A DNA stretch of 32,387 bases, taken from contig NZ_JAJLRA010000043.1 in assembly GCF_020991365.1 (NCBI RefSeq), forward strand, positions 1 to 32,387, given 5' to 3'. This document shows, in pieces, positions 12,829 to 26,976 of this stretch. Every line of letters begins with the position of its first letter. Position 1 is the first letter of the stretch. The stretch comes from Streptacidiphilus sp. ASG 303 (GTDB lineage: Bacteria; Actinomycetota; Actinomycetes; Streptomycetales; Streptomycetaceae). The notes beneath the pieces were generated by a model. It was given only the letters and a program-made list of their open reading frames with translations, had not been told where the DNA came from and made no database searches. A program made the translations under genes and the position numbers.

Positions 12829-13752
12829 ATGGATCTTCGCATTTTCACCGAGCCCCAGCAGGGCGCCTCCTACGACACCCTGCTGCGGGTCGCCAAGGCC
12901 ACGGAGGAGCTCGGCTTCGACGCCTTCTTCCGCTCGGACCACTACCTGAAAATGGGGGACGTCGACGGCCTTCCCGGGCCCACGGACGCCTGGATCACCC
13001 TGGCCGGGCTCGCCCGCGAGACCAGCCGCATCCGGCTCGGCACCCTCATGACCGCCGCCACCTTCCGGCTCCCCGGCGTGCTCGCCATCCAGGTCGCGCA
13101 GGTCGACGCGATGAGCGGCGGGCGCATCGAGCTGGGGCTGGGCGCCGGCTGGTACGAGGAGGAGCACACCGCCTACGGCATCCCCTTCCCGAAGGAGAAG
13201 TTCGGGCGGCTGGAGGAGCAGCTCGCGATCATCACCGGGCTGTGGGGGACCAAGGCCGGGGACACCTTCGACTTCGAGGGCGCCCACTACCGGCTGAAGG
13301 ACTCGCCTGCGCTGCCCAAGCCCGTCCAGGAGCGGATCCCGGTGCTGATCGGCGGCACCGGCGCCAGGCGCACCCCGGAGCTGGCGGCCCGCTACGCCAC
13401 CGAGTTCAACCTGCCCTTCACCTCCGTGGAGCAGACCCGCGAGCAGATCGGGCGCGTCTCCGAGGCGCTGCAGCGCCACGGCCGGGCCGCGGACGACATG
13501 CTGTACTCCAACGTGCTGGTGGCCTGCGTCGGCAAGGACGACGCGGAGGTGGCCCGCCGGGCCGCCGCCATCGGCCGCGAGCCCGCCGAGCTGCGGGAGA
13601 ACGGGCTGGCCGGCACCCCGGACGAGGTGGTGGAGAAGATCGGCCGCTACGCCGAGACCGGCTCCCGGCGGTTCTACTTCCAGATCCTCGACCTGGACGA
13701 CCTCGACCACCTGGAGCTGATCTCCTCCCGGGTCGCCCCCCAGCTCGGCTGA
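12829..13752 (+). CDS. LLM-class F420-dependent oxidoreductase
   Basis: A 307-residue cytoplasmic TIM-barrel enzyme of the luciferase-like family. Visible hallmarks are ATEELGFDAFFRSDHYL near residue 35, IRLGTLMTAATFRLPGVLAIQVAQVDAMSGGRIELGLGAGWYEEEH (the cofactor-side strand and loop), and IPVLIGGTGARRTPELAARYA. Such enzymes use F420H2, an actinobacterial cofactor, to reduce small molecules. Length matches the F420-dependent group (~300) rather than two-subunit luciferases. The substrate cannot be told. It lies alone, convergent with dapD. Confidence 0.92.
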   Translation: MDLRIFTEPQQGASYDTLLRVAKATEELGFDAFFRSDHYLKMGDVDGLPGPTDAWITLAGLARETSRIRLGTLMTAATFRLPGVLAIQVAQVDAMSGGRIELGLGAGWYEEEHTAYGIPFPKEKFGRLEEQLAIITGLWGTKAGDTFDFEGAHYRLKDSPALPKPVQERIPVLIGGTGARRTPELAARYATEFNLPFTSVEQTREQIGRVSEALQRHGRAADDMLYSNVLVACVGKDDAEVARRAAAIGREPAELRENGLAGTPDEVVEKIGRYAETGSRRFYFQILDLDDLDHLELISSRVAPQLG

Positions 13753-13860
13753 CCCCAGGGGGCCCGGGGGAGTCCCGCCCGGCCGGGCCGCCGACACGGG
13801 CGCCCGGGCGGAGGGTTCCCGGGCCGTGCGTCCCCGGCCGGAGGAGCCCCGGCCGGAGGA

Positions 13861-13880
13861 GCCCCCGCGCGGGCGGGGGC
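13861..13880. terminator. Bidirectional hairpin between LLM oxidoreductase and dapD
   Basis: An 8-bp perfect stem (GCCCCCGC at 13861-13868, GCGGGGGC at 13873-13880) with a 4-base loop lies between two convergent genes. A direct repeat of CCCGGCCGGAGGAGC stands just before it. Confidence 0.55.
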
Positions 13881-13897
13881 GAGGACCGGCGCGGAAC

Positions 13898-14887
13898 TCA
13901 GTTGTGGGCGTGCAGCTCGGCGTTGAGTCCGCCCCAGGAGCCGGAGCGGGCGATGACCTCGACCGCACCGGTCTGCGAGTTGCGACGGAACAGCAGGTTG
14001 TCCTGCCCCGAGAGCTCCACCGCCTTGGCGACCCCGCCGTCCGGCAGGGTCACGCGGGTGCCGGCGGTCACGTACAGGCCGGCCTCGACCACGCAGTCGT
14101 CCCCGAGGGAGATCCCGATGCCCGCGTTCGCGCCCAGCAGGCAGCGCTCGCCGACCGAGACGACCTGCTTGCCGCCGCCGGAGAGGGTGCCCATGATCGA
14201 GGCGCCGCCGCCGATGTCGCTGTGGTCGCCGACGACCACGCCCGCGCTGATCCGCCCCTCCACCATGGAGGTGCCCAGCGTGCCGGCGTTGAAGTTGACG
14301 AAGCCCTCGTGCATCACCGTGGTGCCCGGCGCCAGGTGGGCGCCCAGGCGCACCCGGTCCGCGTGTGCGATGCGCACCCCCGACGGCACGACGAAGTCGG
14401 TCATCCGCGGGAACTTGTCGACCCCGTACACGGCCAGCTGGCCGCCCTCGGCGCGGACCGCCAGGCGGGCCTGCTCGACCCGGTCGACCTGGACCGCGCC
14501 GATGCTGGTCCACGCGATGTTCGGCAGGAGGCCGAAGAGCCCGTCCAGGTTCTGGCCGTGCGGCCTGACCAGGCGGTGGCTCAGCAGGTGCAGGCGCAGG
14601 TAGGCGTCGTGCGCGTCCAGCGGCTTGTCGTCGAGGGAGGAGATCGCCGTGCGCACCGCGACCACCTCGACGCCGCGCCGGTCGTCCCGGCGCTGCGCGC
14701 GGGCGGCGCCCTCGCCGAGCTCGGCGACGGCCTCCTCGGCGGACAGCCGCACGGTCCCGGCGGGGCCCGGCTCGTCGGTCAGGCGGGGCGCGGGGAACCA
14801 GGTGTCTAGCACGGTGCCGTCGTCGGCGATGGTGGCCAGGCCGGCGGCGACAGCGCCGCCCCGGGGGGATGCAGATTCAGTCGTCAC
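13898..14887 (-). CDS. dapD: Tetrahydrodipicolinate N-succinyltransferase (actinobacterial type)
   Basis: A 329-residue cytoplasmic trimer-forming enzyme that succinylates tetrahydrodipicolinate with succinyl-CoA, a step to meso-diaminopimelate for lysine and peptidoglycan. Residues ~1-150 form the N-terminal region ([22 protein letters not shown]). From ~165 a left-handed beta-helix of hexapeptide repeats follows: [27 protein letters not shown], then [23 protein letters not shown] and [22 protein letters not shown]. The [14 protein letters not shown] and [15 protein letters not shown] segments are those of actinobacterial DapD. GTG 14887 is chosen because TAGCGT stands 7 bases ahead. No other dap gene is near. 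Confidence 0.95.
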   Translation of the reverse strand: MTTESASPRGGAVAAGLATIADDGTVLDTWFPAPRLTDEPGPAGTVRLSAEEAVAELGEGAARAQRRDDRRGVEVVAVRTAISSLDDKPLDAHDAYLRLHLLSHRLVRPHGQNLDGLFGLLPNIAWTSIGAVQVDRVEQARLAVRAEGGQLAVYGVDKFPRMTDFVVPSGVRIAHADRVRLGAHLAPGTTVMHEGFVNFNAGTLGTSMVEGRISAGVVVGDHSDIGGGASIMGTLSGGGKQVVSVGERCLLGANAGIGISLGDDCVVEAGLYVTAGTRVTLPDGGVAKAVELSGQDNLLFRRNSQTGAVEVIARSGSWGGLNAELHAHN

Positions 14888-14894
14888 ACCGTGC

Positions 14895-14900
14895 ACGCTA
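14895..14900 (-). promoter_or_regulatory. -10 element, probable leaderless promoter of dapD
   Basis: On the minus strand TAGCGT lies 7 bases before GTG 14887, with no ribosome site between. Confidence 0.5.
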
Positions 14901-15016
14901 GCCAATCCGGCCCGGCGATGCAGAACCGGGACCTGGGGCGGCGTCCCCGGCCGAGCGGTCGTGAGCAGCGCAAAACCCGGTGCGGCGGGCCGCCGCGCGG
15001 CGGAATACTCGCCCGT

Positions 15017-16702
15017 GTGCTCCTGACGATCACCACCACCGGCACCGCCGGCCGACCCGCCACCGACCTGGGCTTCCTGCTGCACAAGCACCCCGGCCGG
15101 GCGCAGTCGTTCGCGACCTCGTACGGCGACGCCCACGTCTTCTACCCGCGGGCCGGCGAGGACCTCTGCACGGCGGCGCTGCTCCTGGAGGTGGACCCGG
15201 TCGCGCTGGTCCGCCGCGGACGCGGCAAGGGCCGCGGCGGCTCCCCGGACTTCGCCCTCGCCCAGTACGTCAACGACCGCCCCTACGCGGCGTCGTCGCT
15301 GCTCGCCGTCGCCCTGCGGACGGTCTTCGCCAGCGCCCTCAAGGGCCGCTGCGACGCCCGCCCCGAGCTGGCCGCCGCCCCCCTGCCGCTGCGGATCGCG
15401 ATCCCCGCCCTCCCCGCCAGGGCGGGCGGCGGGCGCGGCGGCCCCGAGCTGGTGCGCGCCCTCTTCGAGCCGCTGGGCTGGCGGGTGGAGGCCGAGCCGC
15501 TGCCGCTGGACCCGTCGTTCCCCGAGTGGGGCGACTCCCGGTACGTGCGCGCCGACCTCACCGGCACCCTGCGCCTGGCCGACGCGCTCCAGCAGCTCTA
15601 CGTCCTGCTGCCGGTCCTCGACGACGCCAAGCACTACTGGGTGGCCCCCGACGAGGTCGACAAGCTCCTGCGGGCCGGCGAGGGCTGGCTCGCCGGCCAC
15701 CCCGAGCAGCCCCTGATCACCCGCCGCTACCTGGCGCGCCGCTGGTCGCTGACGCGCGACGCCACGGAGCGGCTGGAACTGGCCAGGCTGGCCGAGGCCG
15801 ACGACCGCGAGGCCGACGACGTGGACAACGCCGTCGACGACGAGGCGCCGGACGACACCGGTGAGGACGCGGCCGGTACGGGGGGCGCCGCCGGTACGGG
15901 GGGCGCGACCGGTACGGGGGGCGCCGCCGGCGCCGACGGGGGACGGAACGGCGGGGAGGAGGCCGCCGGGGACCGCCCCGTGCCCCTCGCGGTGCAGCGC
16001 CGCGACGCGATCCTGCGGGCGCTGCGCGACCGCGGCGCCGCCCGCGTGCTGGACCTCGGCTGCGGCCAGGGCCAGCTGGTGGCGGCCCTCCTCAAGGACC
16101 CGCGCTTCACGGAGGTCGTCGGCCTCGACGTCTCCGCCCGCGCGCTCGCCGTCGCGGCCCGCCGCCTGCACCTGGACCGGCTCCCCGAGCGCCAGGCCGC
16201 CCGGGTGCGGCTCGTCCAGGGCGCGCTGACCTACACCGACGCCCGGCTGGCGGGCTACGACGCCGCGGTGCTCTCGGAGGTGGTCGAGCACGTCGACCCG
16301 CCGCGGCTGCCCGCACTGGAGCACGCCGTCCTCGGTGCGGCCCGCCCCGGCTGCGTCGTCGTCACCACGCCCAACGTGGAGTACAACGTCCGGTGGGAGT
16401 CGCTGCCTGCCGGCCGCGTCCGCCACGCCGACCACCGCTTCGAGTGGGACCGGTCGGAGTTCCGGGCCTGGGCGTCCCGGGTCGCGGACCGGTACGGCTA
16501 CACCGTCGAGTTCCGCCCGGTCGGTCCGGACGACCCCGAGGTGGGCCCGCCCACCCAGCTCGCCCTCTTCACCCTGGACGACACCCCGCCCGACACCCCG
16601 GCCGACGGCCTTCCGGCCGCCGGGGCCCGTACCGCCGGCACCCGCACCCGTACCGCCGGCACCCGCACCACCGAACTCCCGGAAGGGGGCGACCACCGAT
16701 GA
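15017..16702 (+). CDS. hen1: 3'-terminal RNA ribose 2'-O-methyltransferase Hen1
   Basis: A 561-residue RNA-repair methyltransferase. Residues 1-~240 are the bacterial Hen1 N-terminal domain, which stimulates Pnkp ligation ([48 protein letters not shown]). A disordered linker (~255-320) contains three AGTGGA repeats. The methyltransferase domain has SAM loop [11 protein letters not shown] (Asp346-Gly352) and the Mn2+-binding EVVEH (E421, E424, H425) with H470 or H473 in HADHRFEW. It adds 2'-O-methyl to the 3' end of cut RNA before sealing, so the repaired RNA resists re-cleavage. The tail carries two 7-residue repeats. GTG 15017 gives the family N-terminus. The stop overlaps the pnkp ATG (ATGA). 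It is divergent from dapD. Confidence 0.95.
   Translation: MLLTITTTGTAGRPATDLGFLLHKHPGRAQSFATSYGDAHVFYPRAGEDLCTAALLLEVDPVALVRRGRGKGRGGSPDFALAQYVNDRPYAASSLLAVALRTVFASALKGRCDARPELAAAPLPLRIAIPALPARAGGGRGGPELVRALFEPLGWRVEAEPLPLDPSFPEWGDSRYVRADLTGTLRLADALQQLYVLLPVLDDAKHYWVAPDEVDKLLRAGEGWLAGHPEQPLITRRYLARRWSLTRDATERLELARLAEADDREADDVDNAVDDEAPDDTGEDAAGTGGAAGTGGATGTGGAAGADGGRNGGEEAAGDRPVPLAVQRRDAILRALRDRGAARVLDLGCGQGQLVAALLKDPRFTEVVGLDVSARALAVAARRLHLDRLPERQAARVRLVQGALTYTDARLAGYDAAVLSEVVEHVDPPRLPALEHAVLGAARPGCVVVTTPNVEYNVRWESLPAGRVRHADHRFEWDRSEFRAWASRVADRYGYTVEFRPVGPDDPEVGPPTQLALFTLDDTPPDTPADGLPAAGARTAGTRTRTAGTRTTELPEGGDHR
15872..15925 (+). repeat. Three 18-bp tandem repeats inside hen1
   Basis: Units 15872-15889, 15890-15907 and 15908-15925 (GCCGGTACGGGGGGCGCC type, one base changed in each of the last two) encode Ala/Thr-Gly-Thr-Gly-Gly-Ala in the linker between the Hen1 domains. 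The 18-bp unit preserves frame. Confidence 0.9.
16626..16667 (+). repeat. Two perfect 21-bp tandem repeats at the hen1 3' end
   Basis: CCCGTACCGCCGGCACCCGC plus A is repeated exactly at 16626-16646 and 16647-16667. It encodes an Arg/Thr/Ala/Gly tail beyond the catalytic domain. Confidence 0.9.
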
Positions 16703-19497
16703 CCGACCGCGACACCGCCGCCACGGGCACCCCCAACACGGGCACCCCCAACACGGGCACCCCCGCCACGGGCACCCCCGCCACGGGCACCCCCGCCACG
16801 GGCACCCCCGCCACGGGCACCCCCGCCACGGGCACCGCCGCCACGGACGCCGCCCGCGGCGCCGCCTCCACCGCCGGGGCGGCCGCCGCGTCCGGTGCCC
16901 CGGCGCCCACCCGCCGCCTCCCCGTCCCGGACCTCTCCCTGGTCGTCCTGGTCGGCACCACCGGCGCCGGCAAGTCCAGCTTCGCCCGCCGCCACTTCCT
17001 GCCCACCCAGGTCCTCTCCTCCGACGCCTGCCGCGGCATGGTCGCCGACGACGAGAACGACCAGTCCGCCTCGGCCGACGCCTTCGACGTCCTCCACCAC
17101 ATCGCCGGCAAGCGCCTCGCCGCCGGCCGCCTCACCGTGGTCGACGCCACCAACGTCCAGCCCGAGTCGCGCCGGCAGCTGGTCCGCATCGCCCGCGAGC
17201 ACGACGTGCTGCCGATCGCGATCGTGCTCGACGTCCCGCAGCAGGTCTGCGCCGAGCGCAACGCCGCCCGCCCCGACCGGCGCGGCATGGGCGACCACGT
17301 CATCCCCCGCCAGCACCGGGAGCTCCGCCGCTCCCTGAGGTCCCTGGAGCGCGAGGGCTTCCGCAGGGTCCACGTCCTGCGCGGCACCGCCGAGGTCGAC
17401 GCCGCGGAGATCGTGTACGAGAAGCGCTACAACGACCTGCGCCACCTCACCGGCCCGTTCGACGTCATCGGCGACGTCCACGGCTGCCGCGCCGAGCTGG
17501 AGACGCTGCTCACCCGCCTCGGCTACGTCCTCGAGCGGGACGCGGACGGCCGCCCGGTCGGCGCCGCCCACCCCGGCGGCCGCACCGCCCTCTTCGTCGG
17601 CGACCTGGTCGACCGCGGCCCGGACACCCCCGGCGTGCTGCGCCTGGCGATGGGCATGGCCGCCGCCGGCACGGCCCTGTGCGTCCCGGGCAACCACGAG
17701 AACAAGCTGGCCCGCGCCCTGGACGGCCGCAGGGTGACCGTCTCGCACGGCCTGCAGGAGTCGCTGGATCAGCTCGCCGCGGAGCCCGAGGAGTTCCGGG
17801 GGCGGGTCCGCGCCTTCCTGCGCGACCTGGTCAGCCACTACGTCCTGGACGGCGGGAGGCTGGTGGCCTGCCACGCCGGGCTGCCCGAGAAGTACCACGG
17901 CCGCACCTCCGGCCGGGTCCGCTCCTTCGCCCTGTACGGCGACACCACGGGCGAGACCGACGCGTACGGGCTGCCCGTCCGCTACCCCTGGGCGGAGGAG
18001 TACCGCGGCCGGGCCCTGGTCGTCTACGGCCACACGCCGGTGCCCGCCCCCTCCTTCGTCAACAACACGGTCTGCCTGGACACCGGCTGCGTCTTCGGCG
18101 GCAGCCTCACCGCGCTGCGCTACCCCGAGCGCGAGCTGGTCTCCGTGCCCGCCGAGCAGGAGTGGTACGCCCCCGTGCGCCCGCTGGCGGCCGACGCCCC
18201 CGGCGGCCGCGAGGGCCGCCCGCTGGACCTGGCGGACGTCGCCGGGCGCCGCGTCGTGGAGACCGCCCACCACGGCCGGGTCGCCGTGCGGGAGGAGAAC
18301 GCGGCCGCCGCGCTGGAGGTGATGAGCCGGTTCGCCGTGGACCCGCGGCTGCTGGCCTACCTGCCGCCGACCATGGCGCCGTCCCCGACCTCCCGCCGCG
18401 ACGGCCACCTGGAGCACCCCGAGGAGGCGTTCGCCGCCTACCTCGCCGACGGGGTGCGCGAGGTGGTGTGCGAGGAGAAGCACATGGGCTCGCGGGCCGT
18501 GGTGCTGCTCTGCCGCGACGCAGCCGCCGCCGAGAAGCGGTTCGGCGTCGCCGACGGCACCGCCGGGGCGGTCTGGACCCGCACCGGCCGCGCCTTCCTC
18601 GACGACGCGGAGACCACCGGCCGCATCCTGGATCGGCTGCGGCGCGCCGCCGAGGAGTCCGGCCTGCTCGCCGAGCTGGACAGCGACTGGCTGCTGCTGG
18701 ACGCCGAGCTGATGCCGTGGTCGCTCAAGGCGTCGGGGCTGCTGCGCCGCCAGTACGCCGCGGTGGGCGCGGCCGCGGGCGCCGCGCTGCCCGCCGCGCT
18801 CGCCGCCCTGGACCAGGCGCGGGCGGCGGGCGTCCCCGGCCTCGACGACCTGGCGGACCGGCAGCGGGCCAGGGCCGCGGACGCCGGCGCCTTCACCGCC
18901 GCCTACCGCCGGTACTGCTGGCCGACGGACGGGTTGGAGGGCGTCCGGCTGGCGCCGTTCCAGCTGCTCGCCGCCGAGGGCGCCAACCTCGCGGTGCAGC
19001 CCCACGACCGCCACCTGGCGTGGATCGACCGCCTGGCCGCCGCCGACGCCGCCTCCACCGCCGCCGACGGGAGGCCCGGGGGCCCGCTGCTCCACCCCAC
19101 CGCCCGCCTCCGGGTCGACACCGCCGACCCGGCCTCGGTCGCGGCCGGCACCGCCTGGTGGGAGGAGCTGACGGCGGCCGGCGGCGAGGGCATGGTCGTC
19201 AAGCCGCTGGCCTCGCTGGTGCGCGGGGTGGACGGCCGGCTGGTGCAGCCCGGCCTCAAGGTCCGCGGCCGCGAGTACCTGCGGATCGTCTACGGCCCCG
19301 ACTACACCCGCCCCGGCCATCTGGAGCGGCTGCGCTCCCGGTCCCTCGGCCACAAGCGCTCCCTCGCCCTGCGCGAGTACGCCCTCGGCCTGGAGGCCCT
19401 GGACCGCCTCGCCGCGGGAGAGCCGCTGTGGAGGGTGCACGAGGCGGTCTTCGCGGTGCTGGCGCTGGAGTCGGAGCCGGTCGACCCCCGGCTGTGA
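16699..19497 (+). CDS. pnkp: Polynucleotide kinase-phosphatase (bacterial RNA repair Pnkp)
   Basis: A 932-residue three-domain RNA-repair enzyme. Residues 1-~70 are an unusual repeat tail of TGTPA units plus Ala-rich sequence. The 5'-kinase domain has P-loop GTTGAGKSS (86-94). The metallophosphatase domain has DVHG (D259, H261), GDLVDRG (D302), GNHE (N332, H333), H392 in CHAGL and H445 in YGHTP; it removes 2',3'-cyclic and 3'-phosphates. The C-terminal ligase-like adenylyltransferase domain has motif I EKHMGSR with Lys594, EGMVVKP, and [15 protein letters not shown]. All catalytic residues seem intact. ATG 16699 overlaps the hen1 stop, so the two are made together and form the Pnkp-Hen1 heterotetramer known for this family. 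Length exceeds the usual ~850-870 because of the N-terminal repeats. Confidence 0.95.
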   Translation: MTDRDTAATGTPNTGTPNTGTPATGTPATGTPATGTPATGTPATGTAATDAARGAASTAGAAAASGAPAPTRRLPVPDLSLVVLVGTTGAGKSSFARRHFLPTQVLSSDACRGMVADDENDQSASADAFDVLHHIAGKRLAAGRLTVVDATNVQPESRRQLVRIAREHDVLPIAIVLDVPQQVCAERNAARPDRRGMGDHVIPRQHRELRRSLRSLEREGFRRVHVLRGTAEVDAAEIVYEKRYNDLRHLTGPFDVIGDVHGCRAELETLLTRLGYVLERDADGRPVGAAHPGGRTALFVGDLVDRGPDTPGVLRLAMGMAAAGTALCVPGNHENKLARALDGRRVTVSHGLQESLDQLAAEPEEFRGRVRAFLRDLVSHYVLDGGRLVACHAGLPEKYHGRTSGRVRSFALYGDTTGETDAYGLPVRYPWAEEYRGRALVVYGHTPVPAPSFVNNTVCLDTGCVFGGSLTALRYPERELVSVPAEQEWYAPVRPLAADAPGGREGRPLDLADVAGRRVVETAHHGRVAVREENAAAALEVMSRFAVDPRLLAYLPPTMAPSPTSRRDGHLEHPEEAFAAYLADGVREVVCEEKHMGSRAVVLLCRDAAAAEKRFGVADGTAGAVWTRTGRAFLDDAETTGRILDRLRRAAEESGLLAELDSDWLLLDAELMPWSLKASGLLRRQYAAVGAAAGAALPAALAALDQARAAGVPGLDDLADRQRARAADAGAFTAAYRRYCWPTDGLEGVRLAPFQLLAAEGANLAVQPHDRHLAWIDRLAAADAASTAADGRPGGPLLHPTARLRVDTADPASVAAGTAWWEELTAAGGEGMVVKPLASLVRGVDGRLVQPGLKVRGREYLRIVYGPDYTRPGHLERLRSRSLGHKRSLALREYALGLEALDRLAAGEPLWRVHEAVFAVLALESEPVDPRL
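16723..16842 (+). repeat. 15-bp minisatellite (eight units) at the pnkp 5' end
   Basis: Eight 15-bp units of ACGGGCACCCCCGCC type encode Thr-Gly-Thr-Pro-Ala/Asn. The five central units (16753-16827) are identical, the first two end AAC, and the last has CCC changed to GCC. It begins 24 bases after the start codon. Copy-number change would keep the reading frame. Confidence 0.95.
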
Positions 19498-19500
19498 GGG

Positions 19501-19567
19501 GCGCCCGGTCGCAGGCGCCCGGTCACGGACGCCTCGCGACGGGTGCCTCGCGACGGACGCCTGACGG
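19501..19567. repeat. Degenerate short repeats after pnkp
   Basis: GCGCCCGGTC occurs at 19501-19510 and 19515-19524. It is followed by two similar 14-bp units (CGGACGCCTCGCGA at 19526-19539, CGGGTGCCTCGCGA at 19540-19553) and a partial third. A 12-bp palindrome ACGGGCGCCCGT lies at 19579-19590. Together these may serve as the pnkp terminator region. Confidence 0.55.
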
Positions 19568-19726
19568 CGGGCCCTGCGACGGGCGCCCGTGACGGTCCTC
19601 CCCGGCGGGAGGTCCGCCCCGGGCGCCCGTCCGCACACCTGCGCACCCGCGTACCCGTCCGCCCGCCGACCCCCGGCACGCCCTTGTGACCGGCGCCTCG
19701 GTATCCGTGATCACCCCGATGGGTAC

Positions 19727-19758
19727 GGGTGGGGTGCGGCCACCGCCGTACCCCACCC
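19727..19758 (+). promoter_or_regulatory. Leader hairpin just upstream of the arcA ribosome site
   Basis: Bases 19727-19740 pair with 19745-19758 to give a 14-bp stem with one G-T pair and a CACC loop. It ends two bases before GGGAGGA and ~12 bases before the arcA start. Such a stable stem so near the ribosome site could modulate translation or mRNA stability. No promoter upstream was clear. Confidence 0.5.
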
Positions 19759-19770
19759 CCGGGAGGACCC

Positions 19771-21021
19771 ATGGCCTACCACGTCGCGTCCGAGGCCGGG
19801 CGGCTCCGGCAGGTCATCCTGCACCGCCCCGACCTGGAGCTGAAGCGGCTCACCCCCACCAACAAGGACGAGCTGCTCTTCGACGACGTGCTGTGGGTGC
19901 GCCGGGCCCAGGAGGAGCACGACGGTTTCGCCGCCGTGCTGCGCGAGCGCGGCGTGAAGGTGCACCTCTTCGGCGACCTGCTGCGGGAGACCCTGGACGT
20001 GCCGGAGGCCCGGCGGCTGGTCCTGGACCGGGTCTTCGACGAGAAGGAGTACGGTCCGCTCGCCACCGGCCACCTGCGGGAGCACTTCGAGGAGCTGTCC
20101 TCGGCGGAGCTGACCTCGCTGCTGGTCGGCGGCATGACCAAGCGGGAGTTCCTGGACCGGGCGAAGGAGCCGACCTCGGTGCGGTTCCACGTGATGGACC
20201 TGGACGACTTCCTGCTGGCGCCGCTGCCCAACCACCTCTTCACCCGCGACACCTCCTGCTGGGTGTACGACGGCGTGAGCATCAACGCGATGCGCAAGCG
20301 GGCCCGCCACCGCGAGACCGTCCACTTCGAGGCGATCTACCGCCACCACCCGGCCTTCGCCGGCCTGTACGACGCCCCGGGCGCGCCGGGCGGGTTCCGG
20401 CTGTGGTCGCGCGGCGAGGACGACTACCCCTCCACCATCGAGGGCGGCGACGTCCTGGTCATCGGCAACGGCGCGGTGCTCATCGGGATGAGCGAGCGCA
20501 CCACCCCGCAGGCCGTGGAGCTGCTCGCCCACGAGCTGTTCCGGGCCGGCTCGGCCCGCCGGATCGTGGCGCTGGACATGCCCAAGGCCCGTGCCTTCAT
20601 GCACCTGGACACCGTGATGACGATGGTGGACGGCGACACCTTCACCAAGTATGCGGGCCTGGGCATGCTGCGCTCGTACACCATCGAGCCCGGCGACGGG
20701 CCGGAGGACCTGCGGGTGACCGACCACGCGCCCGAGCAGATGCACACCGCCATAGCGGCGGCGCTGGGCCTGGACGAGATCCGGGTGCTCACGGCGGTCC
20801 AGGACGTGCACGCCGCCGAGCGCGAGCAGTGGGACGACGGCTGCAACGTGCTGGCCGTGGAGCCCGGCGTGGTGATCGCGTACGAGCGCAACGCCACCAC
20901 CAACACCCATCTGCGCCGCAACGGCGTCGAGGTGATCACGATCCGGGGCAGCGAGCTGGGCCGGGGCCGGGGCGGGCCGCGCTGCATGAGCTGCCCGGTG
21001 GAGCGCGACCCGGTGGGGTGA
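19771..21021 (+). CDS. arcA: Arginine deiminase
   Basis: A 416-residue cytoplasmic guanidino-modifying enzyme that hydrolyses arginine to citrulline and ammonia. Family motifs are present: [14 protein letters not shown] near the N-terminus, [41 protein letters not shown] (catalytic His), and [17 protein letters not shown]. The nucleophile Cys405 lies in [13 protein letters not shown], the position of Cys406 in Pseudomonas ArcA. Length matches (~410-420). ATG 19771 has GGGAGGA just upstream. The next gene, 117 bases on, is ornithine carbamoyltransferase, giving the first two steps of the arginine deiminase route. No carbamate kinase or arginine-ornithine antiporter gene is in the window. Confidence 0.97.
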   Translation: MAYHVASEAGRLRQVILHRPDLELKRLTPTNKDELLFDDVLWVRRAQEEHDGFAAVLRERGVKVHLFGDLLRETLDVPEARRLVLDRVFDEKEYGPLATGHLREHFEELSSAELTSLLVGGMTKREFLDRAKEPTSVRFHVMDLDDFLLAPLPNHLFTRDTSCWVYDGVSINAMRKRARHRETVHFEAIYRHHPAFAGLYDAPGAPGGFRLWSRGEDDYPSTIEGGDVLVIGNGAVLIGMSERTTPQAVELLAHELFRAGSARRIVALDMPKARAFMHLDTVMTMVDGDTFTKYAGLGMLRSYTIEPGDGPEDLRVTDHAPEQMHTAIAAALGLDEIRVLTAVQDVHAAEREQWDDGCNVLAVEPGVVIAYERNATTNTHLRRNGVEVITIRGSELGRGRGGPRCMSCPVERDPVG

Positions 21022-21071
21022 CCGGGGCCGTACCGTGTGGGGTGCCTGGGGGCGCCGACCCCCGGGGGGAT

Positions 21072-21100
21072 GCATAGTCATGCTGATTCGCGTATAGACT
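21072..21100 (+). promoter_or_regulatory. argF promoter with ARG-box-like dyad
   Basis: An AT-rich patch in GC-rich surroundings contains the dyad GCAT-AGTC-ATGC (21072-21083) and then TATAGACT (21093-21100), a likely -10. The dyad has ARG-box-like composition, so ArgR binding is possible but unproven. A separate promoter here would let argF be expressed apart from arcA. Confidence 0.5.
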
Positions 21101-21138
21101 TTCCGCTCCCACCGTTCCCGTCACCAGGAGAGCCCGGC

Positions 21139-26575
<5,437 letters not shown>

Positions 26576-26611
26576 GCCGCGGCGGGCCCCGCCGGGCCCG
26601 CGGCAGCCGGA

Positions 26612-26653
26612 CGGCCGGGCCGCCGCCCCCCCCCGGGGGCGGCGGCCCGGCCG
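26612..26653 (+). terminator. Terminator of acnA
   Basis: A perfect 19-bp stem (26612-26630 with 26635-26653) and CCCC loop lies 37 bases after the stop. There is no T tract. Confidence 0.75.
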
Positions 26654-26680
26654 CGTCGTACCGGCGCCCCGGAACCTCCC

Positions 26681-26712
26681 GAAGCCCAGAAGCCCAGAAG
26701 CCCCGAAGCCTC
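26681..26712. repeat. Four 8-bp tandem repeats (GAAGCCCA)
   Basis: GAAGCCCA, GAAGCCCA, GAAGCCCC, GAAGCCTC run without gaps. It is a short microsatellite-like tract between the acnA terminator and the ROK gene promoter region. Confidence 0.75.
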
Positions 26713-26884
26713 CCGGGGCCCGGTTGCGTTCTTCTCCTGAAGGCAGCGCGCCGCCCTGCACGAAGGTGGTTTCGCCCCCCTGTGTCCCCATCCGTGGTGC
26801 CCTGCGGCGCCCCCCGGCCACTCCGGCGAAGGTTTGACAACAATCTGCATTCACTCTTGACGGGACCTTGCGGGATTGGCTCAG

Positions 26885-26899
26885 CTTGTATTTCACAAG
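26885..26899. promoter_or_regulatory. Candidate operator dyad upstream of the ROK gene
   Basis: CTTGT-ATTTC-ACAAG, a 5-bp dyad with AT-rich centre, lies ~80 bases before ATG 26977 and between the proposed TTGGCT and TTGTAA promoter hexamers. It is suitable for autoregulation by the ROK dimer. Confidence 0.4.
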
Positions 26900-26976
26900 T
26901 TGTAACCGAGCTCCGCCGCAACGGCGCGGAAGGGGCCGCGGGCGGTCGGGCCCCGGCACCCCGGGAGGGTTGAAGC

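Larger units (their letters stand above)
26576..26976. other. Intergenic region upstream of the ROK regulator gene
   Basis: These 401 bases hold the acnA terminator (26612-26653), the 8-bp repeats (26681-26712), and an AT-rich segment at 26831-26905. The latter has TTGACA (26834-26839), TTGACG (26857-26862), the dyad CTTGT-ATTTC-ACAAG (26885-26899) and TTGGCT-18-TTGTAA (26876-26905). The ROK promoter and probably its own operator lie there, but the exact start cannot be fixed. Confidence 0.6.

Noticed and set aside
14888-16696. Long minus-strand extension upstream of dapD (932 codons in total)
   Set aside because: It runs antisense through hen1, which has clear domains and catalytic residues. 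The dapD start at 14887 is fixed by a -10 element and family length.
16723-16842. Regular short repeats resembling a CRISPR array
   Set aside because: The 15-bp units are contiguous with no spacers, lie in frame inside pnkp and encode Thr-Gly-Thr-Pro-Ala. No cas gene is near.
19498-19770. Possible small gene between pnkp and arcA
   Set aside because: Open frames there are short, repeat-derived and Arg/Pro-rich, and none has a ribosome site or -10 spacing.
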